Source: Luteococcus sp048595755 (GTDB lineage Bacteria > Actinomycetota > Actinomycetes > Propionibacteriales > Propionibacteriaceae). Taken from it: a stretch of 64,000 nucleotides of DNA. Below are positions 59,045 through 64,000 of this stretch, in pieces. Numbering within the stretch: position 1 is the stretch's first letter; each line of letters opens with the position of its first letter. The position numbers were made by a program, and so were the translations under genes. Where the stretch lies: the NCBI RefSeq assembly GCF_048595755.1, contig NZ_CP184360.1, positions 1,178,001-1,242,000 on the forward strand, written 5' to 3'. A model generated the notes under the pieces. That model was not told the DNA's origin. It did not search any database and saw only the letters and a program-made list of their open reading frames with translations.

Positions 59045-62000
59045 CTCTCACTCCCATTCATCACCGCAAGGCGGCGCTCGAACTCGGCGTAGGCGACGCG
59101 CATGTCATGCTCGCGGTCGTAGGTTCGGAAGGGGAGCTCGTACACGTAGGTGTTGCCCGCCTCGTTGGTGTGGGTGCGCTCCTCCTCGGTGATTCGGTCA
59201 CCCTTCTTGCGCCAGGTCACCAGAACGGGGTTGGGGACGATGCGACCGTTCGCGTCGAAGGTGTACTTGTCGTGGTCGTAGCCATAGAGGACGGCGAACT
59301 GAGTGCGGTAGACGGTGCAGAGCTGGTCGGCCGTGACGCCCAACATCAATGCAACTAGGGCATCGATCTCCACCAAGGCCTGACGGCGGTCGGCGGCACG
59401 CCGGAGTGGGGTCGCGGCAGTCCATTCCTCGCCGACGGCGCCCAGCTTGGTGAAGACATGGTCCGACGAGGTCCAGAAATCCGTCTGGAACGAGGGGTCG
59501 TAGACCTCGCTCCAGAGGTCGGCGTACGCGTCGGTAACGCAGTTGAGACGCAGAGTGCGCAGACGCAGCGCGTAGTTGAGAGGATGCTGGGCGTCAGGGG
59601 CGGCAAGTCGATTGAAGACGCCTTGGTAGATGCCGCTCTTGGGTGCAGCCCGCACAGAGAAGTCAAGCAAGAGGCTGCTGGTGAATCCTGCGGTGCTGAC
59701 TAAGGTGTGTACGGAAGCGCCACCCACACAGAAAACGCCGTTCGGATGGGCGGCGCCCGGTGGGATGAGGGCAGAGATCAATGTGCGTTCGCCCGTGTTG
59801 GCGGCCATGGCCCGCCACGCGAGGCGATAGGAGCCGCGGGCGGGGACCCCGTCCCAGTGGGTGTAGTCGCGGTCGTACTTTGCCCGGTCGCCGGCGGGCT
59901 TGTAGGCCGTGACGGGAATCGCGTCCGGAGCCAAGGTCTCGAAGTCGGTCTCGGCCCAGTCCTTGTTGGACTTCATTGATGCTCTGGGCGTCTTGTAGAT
60001 CGGGGTTCCGACGAAGAGATGGGGGCCCTGGAGGATGACATCGCTCCATGAGCCGGGCATTCCCCAGTGCTGTTCGAAGGATCCGTTCGCGCGGTCTGTG
60101 GTCTCGTTCCAACCAGCCGAGAATTGCAGGCCCAGCTGGCCGAGGCGAGGCCCATCCGACAGGGCGACCAAGGCCGCGGCCACCTCACGGTTCACCGTGT
60201 AGAGCATCCGTGTGGCGAGCGGCTGTTGAAGATCTGGGTCGAGGATGTCACGCCATGTTGCCAGTACCACTGCTGTGACTCGCTCGATGCGCTGGGCGTG
60301 TGGCCGCTGGTCCCAATGCCCCTCGTGCTTGAAGCCGGGGGGCGGACCTTCGCCATTGTGTCGTAATGAACCAACGACTGTCTCAGGTTGATAGAGGTTA
60401 CTCGCCTGCATGAAACTGATCGCAGAACGCTTGAGGCCGTATATATTGGTTCCATAGGTCACCAAATTGTGAACCTCATCGAACAGCTTCAGGTCGTTAC
60501 CAAACTGCCAATGGCGACGCAGTCGTGGATACGTAGCAGCGCGAAGCATCCCTGCCTTCTCTTCGGTGAAGTGGGACTCCGGGTGGAGCAGACCGATCAT
60601 CCCTCGCCTGGACTGATGGTTCCATGATGAGGCCATGAAACAGCGGTAGAGATCGGGGCGGAGACCATCCAGTTCGGGGTAGTTTGTCGCGGAGCCCACA
60701 AAGGACCGCACTGCCACGATTTCGCTGTCCGCAGCTGCCACCGAGTCAGGCAGTCTCGGCAACGAGAGAGTGGCCTCTCGATGGGATCGCTTTTCTGTTT
60801 CTGAGGGCTTGTCTGTGAGCTGCCACCACGGGTCCCCCTCGGCCAGCAGCGCGTCCACGTCGCTGTCAGGTCGAACCCACGGAGGATTCCCGACCTGTAG
60901 GTCGAAGCCACCACGACCGAAGACGGGCGCGAAGTGCAGTGGCCAGTGGAAGAAGCCCTGCTCCTCAGCAACCCGTTCACACACCCGCAGCCATGGGTGC
61001 AGGTCCAACGTCGCGTCGATCGACTTGGCGTTGGCGCCGGCCAGAGTGAATGACTCCTGCTCGGCCAGATACTCCCACTCATCGGCGGGGCTCATCACCT
61101 CGTCGGTGGAGTATCGCTTCTTGCTCGCCTTCTCGGTGACCGCGGCGCCCAGGATCATCTCGCAGGCGCTGATCCAGGCGGCCCAGCTCGGCGGGGTCAC
61201 CTCATCGCCCGTCAGCGGCCAGAACCACAGGGCACACCACGCGTCCATCACGCGCTTCAGCCGCTGGAAGGCGCCGCTGGGGTCCGCCAGCGATTCCTCG
61301 ATCTGTTCCCGGGTGACCACGCCGGCGTTTGCTTCGGATTCATGGCCCCAGACCGGGATGGCACGGCGAGACTGCTGCTCCGCCACCATCAGGCGCCGAA
61401 GCGCCATCGTCCACAGCTCCTCTACCTGCACCGCAATGGCCTGCAGCGTCTTGACCTGCGCTGCGGTCGGCTTGGTCTTCAGCCCCTTGCGCCAAGTCTT
61501 CACCGAGGCAACCCGCTCAGGTACGAGCGCCTTTGCCTCCTTGGAATCGGCTGTCGCGCCCCAACCATCCGCAGGAAGGAGGAAGTGGTGAATGCGCCCA
61601 TGGGCTGCCGTCGGTTCGGTGCTGTTGCTCCGGATGCGTTCTGCCAGGTCCATCAGCGGCAGACTTTCACCCTGTTTGCCCAACCACGCCTTCGTCTTCA
61701 CGTCATCGGCCGTGTACAGCTCACGGCGGGCACCGATCAGCGAGTTGCCGCGCCGCAGGTGCAGGCCGAACCATGGCGCCTGCAAGCCGGCAGCCATCGT
61801 GTCCAACCACAGCGTGATCTCGGCGAACTCCACCGCCGTCGCATTCAGGTCAACGCCATAGACATTGTGCAGCGCGATGTAGGCCTTGGCCCGCTGCAGC
61901 TCAGTAGGGTAGTTCTCCGGCGCAATTCGCTCGCCCAACTCCTCCTGACGGCGGCGCAGGTACTCCTCGGCCATCTGACGCGTCGCCTCAATGGCGAAGG

Positions 62001-63732
62001 CGCCCGAACCCAGGGCGGGCTCACAGATGCTCATGCTCAGGATGTCCTCGGCCGGGGTGGTCTCGCCGTCCTGGTCGAACAGCTCCTCCAGCGCCTGCCC
62101 CACGGTGAACTTCGTCAACACTTCCGGCGTGTAGTACGACGCCGACTGCTGACGGGCACGGCCAGAGAGACGGTAGACGAACTGGCCCCGCTCATGAATC
62201 ACCGGGCGGTCCTCACCGGTAACAGGATCCTTGCGCGTCACGAAGTCGCTCGCCGCAATACCCTGGGCGCGACCTACCGGCACCACCCAGGAACCCTTCT
62301 CCGGGTTGCCACCACGAGCCACCTCGTAGAGGTCTTCGGTGGCGAAGAAGCCGGTGTAACTCATCAGGCCCTCGTAGACGGCGCCCAACTGGTTGATGCC
62401 CAGCTCCACGTAGCTGATGAAGCCCCGGTCTCGGCCCTTCTGCTCCTTGCTCAGCAGCAGCCGCTGCAAAACGGCCTGCAGGGCCTTGTTGCCCAGCCCG
62501 GTCTCGGAGATCAGCGCGATGGCCTCCGGCCGAAACAGGTCTGCGCGGAGTGAGTGGAAGACCAGCGCCTGGTCGTCCTCGGAGCTGGCGGTTGCGGGGG
62601 CACTGGCTGGGTCATGTCCTTGGTCGACCAGCCGGAAGAGCACGTCCAGTGACTCGTAGAAGTGCGTGCCCTGCTCAGCCTTCGGCCCCGACAACGTGGT
62701 GAGGGTGAGCTCCCGCAAACGGTCAAGGCTGTACCCCGCGTCGTACTCCGGTGCACCCGTGGGCAGCACGCCCAGCTCGGGTGAGGCCTCCGCGTACAGC
62801 AGGAACAAGATCCGGTACAGGAAACGCAGTGACTGGCGAGCCAAGGTTTGGGCCTGGTTGGCGGGCAGTGGCGGCAGGCCCTTCTGCCGGCGTCGAGCCA
62901 CCACCTCGTTGGCGATGATCTCGATGCTGCGCCGCACTCCTTCACGCAGATCCTTGCTCACGCCGACGGTGTGCTTCACCGACTGTTCCAGAGTCTGCGA
63001 CCACCACACCTGCCCATCGGCATCGGGAGCCAGTGAATCGGCATCCAGACAGGTGAGCATCCGTTCCAGCTCACCGGCCTGACGACGGTCATTTCGGTCG
63101 CACACGGCCTGCAGGTCGATCGCCAGGTAACGGCCCTCGGCCCACCGGGCCTGCTCCGTCAGCAGCGCGAACCGTCCCGCCAGCAGCAGGATGAACTGCG
63201 GAGCGTCGTCGGCCAGGAAGACGCGTGAGATGGCTCGGGTGGCCAAAGTCTCGGTGGTCTTCTCATCCAGTTGCCACGGCTCCAGCAGTCGCAGGGGGTG
63301 TTCCTCGGCCTTGGCGAAGACGTCGTCCACTGTGACGGCGGGCAGCGCCTGCACGATGGCCAAGGGGGCATCGGTGGTGACGCCGGGGGTGTTGAACCAC
63401 GTGATGGGGCCTTCGGTGCGGGTCGAGAACTCGCCCGAGCGATAGCCGAACACGGTGAGCAAGCGGTCATGCACCGCGGCGACCGCGTCGCGGTCGGCAC
63501 TGGCCCGGGCCTCCGACGCGACATCCACATCGGAATAGAGCCGCGCGATGGCCACCGCCAACTCACCGCGAGCGGCAGTGAACCGGTCTCGGGAGGTCTC
63601 ATGCTCGGCCTGGTCCCACGCCTTGCGGCGCTCCAGGATTCGCCCGCGGAAGGACTCGTTGTTGGCATCGGAGCTGAAGTAGTGCTCGCTGAGGAAGTCC
63701 TCACCGACGATGAACGCGTCACTGATCGGCAT
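59041..63732 (-). CDS. Eco57I/PglX-type DNA methyltransferase, 1563 residues
   Basis: The protein has an N-terminal helical region (about 1-500; RQSLRFLYRILFLLYAEASP), then an adenine N6-methyltransferase core with SAM motif CEPALGSGAFAIEATRQ (about 570), VYGVDLNATAVEFAEITLWL, and catalytic motif LQVGNPPWVRP (about 945), and a long C-terminal target-recognition part. This architecture is shared by PglX of BREX, DrmMI of DISARM and type IIG enzymes. No PD-(D/E)XK nuclease motif was seen, so it is probably modification only. ATG 63732 follows the upstream gene by 2 bp; it overlaps the nucleotidase by four bases. Confidence 0.9.
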   Translation of the reverse strand: MPISDAFIVGEDFLSEHYFSSDANNESFRGRILERRKAWDQAEHETSRDRFTAARGELAVAIARLYSDVDVASEARASADRDAVAAVHDRLLTVFGYRSGEFSTRTEGPITWFNTPGVTTDAPLAIVQALPAVTVDDVFAKAEEHPLRLLEPWQLDEKTTETLATRAISRVFLADDAPQFILLLAGRFALLTEQARWAEGRYLAIDLQAVCDRNDRRQAGELERMLTCLDADSLAPDADGQVWWSQTLEQSVKHTVGVSKDLREGVRRSIEIIANEVVARRRQKGLPPLPANQAQTLARQSLRFLYRILFLLYAEASPELGVLPTGAPEYDAGYSLDRLRELTLTTLSGPKAEQGTHFYESLDVLFRLVDQGHDPASAPATASSEDDQALVFHSLRADLFRPEAIALISETGLGNKALQAVLQRLLLSKEQKGRDRGFISYVELGINQLGAVYEGLMSYTGFFATEDLYEVARGGNPEKGSWVVPVGRAQGIAASDFVTRKDPVTGEDRPVIHERGQFVYRLSGRARQQSASYYTPEVLTKFTVGQALEELFDQDGETTPAEDILSMSICEPALGSGAFAIEATRQMAEEYLRRRQEELGERIAPENYPTELQRAKAYIALHNVYGVDLNATAVEFAEITLWLDTMAAGLQAPWFGLHLRRGNSLIGARRELYTADDVKTKAWLGKQGESLPLMDLAERIRSNSTEPTAAHGRIHHFLLPADGWGATADSKEAKALVPERVASVKTWRKGLKTKPTAAQVKTLQAIAVQVEELWTMALRRLMVAEQQSRRAIPVWGHESEANAGVVTREQIEESLADPSGAFQRLKRVMDAWCALWFWPLTGDEVTPPSWAAWISACEMILGAAVTEKASKKRYSTDEVMSPADEWEYLAEQESFTLAGANAKSIDATLDLHPWLRVCERVAEEQGFFHWPLHFAPVFGRGGFDLQVGNPPWVRPDSDVDALLAEGDPWWQLTDKPSETEKRSHREATLSLPRLPDSVAAADSEIVAVRSFVGSATNYPELDGLRPDLYRCFMASSWNHQSRRGMIGLLHPESHFTEEKAGMLRAATYPRLRRHWQFGNDLKLFDEVHNLVTYGTNIYGLKRSAISFMQASNLYQPETVVGSLRHNGEGPPPGFKHEGHWDQRPHAQRIERVTAVVLATWRDILDPDLQQPLATRMLYTVNREVAAALVALSDGPRLGQLGLQFSAGWNETTDRANGSFEQHWGMPGSWSDVILQGPHLFVGTPIYKTPRASMKSNKDWAETDFETLAPDAIPVTAYKPAGDRAKYDRDYTHWDGVPARGSYRLAWRAMAANTGERTLISALIPPGAAHPNGVFCVGGASVHTLVSTAGFTSSLLLDFSVRAAPKSGIYQGVFNRLAAPDAQHPLNYALRLRTLRLNCVTDAYADLWSEVYDPSFQTDFWTSSDHVFTKLGAVGEEWTAATPLRRAADRRQALVEIDALVALMLGVTADQLCTVYRTQFAVLYGYDHDKYTFDANGRIVPNPVLVTWRKKGDRITEEERTHTNEAGNTYVYELPFRTYDREHDMRVAYAEFERRLAVMNGSES

Positions 63733-63734
63733 GG

Positions 63735-64000
63735 TTAGCGGTTCTCCTCAACGTCAACGGCATGGTCATGGGGCAGCACGAGCAGCAGCGGCCGCACCAG
63801 CCGCTGGGTCGGCGCCATCTCTGCAATCAACGCCTCTTCCTGGCTCACCGAGAGGCAGCGTTCCTTCAGGTCGAGGCGCTGTGCCAGCTCATTGGCCTGC
63901 TGCTGCCACTGATGGGTGCGTTCGCTCCAGGCCCTGATCCGTTCCCGTGCCCCCTGCTCGGCAGCCTCCATCTGGACACTCATCTGGTTGTTCGCAGCCT
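63735..64000 (-). CDS. C-terminus of a probable SNF2/DrmD-like helicase (5' end outside window)
   Basis: Only the last 87 residues are visible. They are helical and charged (ARERIRAWSERTHQWQQQAN, ELAQRLDLKERCLSVSQEEA) and end with APTQRLVRPLLLVLPHD, the kind of tail found on SNF2-type helicases beside PglX-like methyltransferases. The frame is open to the window edge, so an internal Met near 63983 is not the start. The call rests on position and tail style and is tentative. Confidence 0.5.
   Translation of the reverse strand, partial: AANNQMSVQMEAAEQGARERIRAWSERTHQWQQQANELAQRLDLKERCLSVSQEEALIAEMAPTQRLVRPLLLVLPHDHAVDVEENR

Noticed and set aside
59041..63732. BREX, because of the PglX-like methyltransferase
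   Set aside because: No PglZ, BrxC/PglY, BrxA or BrxB gene is present in the visible operon.
47356..64000. Canonical DISARM
   Set aside because: DISARM needs separate drmA helicase, drmB (DUF1998) and drmC (PLD) genes. Here there is one 2125-residue protein and no PLD gene is visible; the upstream end is outside the window.
1..64000. CRISPR arrays, tRNA or rRNA genes
   Set aside because: No regularly spaced repeat series and no cloverleaf or rRNA-like stretch was recognised by eye; the only tandem repeats are the short ones listed.

Overview
The window is high-GC DNA with dense gene packing, many ATGA stop/start overlaps and several GTG starts. Gene content (MarP-type protease, system II cytochrome c maturation, an Mrp antiporter with MrpA and MrpB fused, an Excalibur-domain protein, NrfHA) points to an actinobacterium, and a propionibacterial relative is my best guess. 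That assignment is inference from gene content; no rRNA or tRNA gene was recognised in the window.

Region 1 (1-8 kb) is ordinary chromosome: a DUF2252 protein (cut by the window start), a maleylacetate reductase-type dehydrogenase, a PlsC-type acyltransferase, MarP, the ribosome-rescue hydrolase ArfB, a membrane zincin (DUF3267), an AlkA-type DNA glycosylase and a YibE/F membrane protein. Region 2 (8-17 kb) is a compact nitrite-ammonification block: a NarL-type two-component system, the tetraheme quinol dehydrogenase NrfH, the pentaheme nitrite reductase NrfA, a TPR protein, and the CcdA-ResB-CcsA-ResA set that would attach their hemes. Region 3 (17-27 kb) holds a tandem universal stress protein, a GH15 glucosidase/trehalase, an AI-2E-type permease and a complete six-gene Mrp cation/proton antiporter operon (mrpAB, C, D, E, F, G).

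Region 4 (27-37 kb) is carbohydrate and secretion related. A SorC-type regulator and PepT are divergent from a four-gene operon (PTS IIA, P-loop kinase, mannitol-type PTS IICB, zinc dehydrogenase) whose layout recalls the Escherichia coli cmtAB/yggC/yggP group. A palindromic operator lies just downstream of the promoter. A lipoprotein, a ribokinase-family kinase and a secreted protein of unknown function follow, separated by strong hairpins.

Region 5 (37-47 kb) is a patchwork island: an AlbA_2-domain regulator-like protein, a PH-domain protein, a coiled-coil protein, an Mrr-type nuclease with a probable PUA/EVE-like N-terminal reader, a MazG-type pyrophosphohydrolase, an IS110 transposase, and remnants of an IS481 transposase and a DUF2075 helicase. 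Short remnants of second copies of the PH and coiled-coil genes flank the block. Region 6 (47-64 kb, all minus strand) is the most interesting part: a tightly coupled operon of at least six genes. In transcription order it encodes a probable SNF2/DrmD-like helicase end (cut by the window), a 1563-residue Eco57I/PglX-type methyltransferase, a cytosolic 5'-nucleotidase I-type enzyme, a DUF262-DUF1524 (GmrSD-like) protein, a 2125-residue DUF1998 helicase with many zinc motifs and a Vsr/DUF559-like end, and a UvrD-type helicase with a RelE-like N-terminus. It looks like an anti-phage system related to DISARM, Druantia and other YprA-helicase systems, but matches none of the standard layouts I know.
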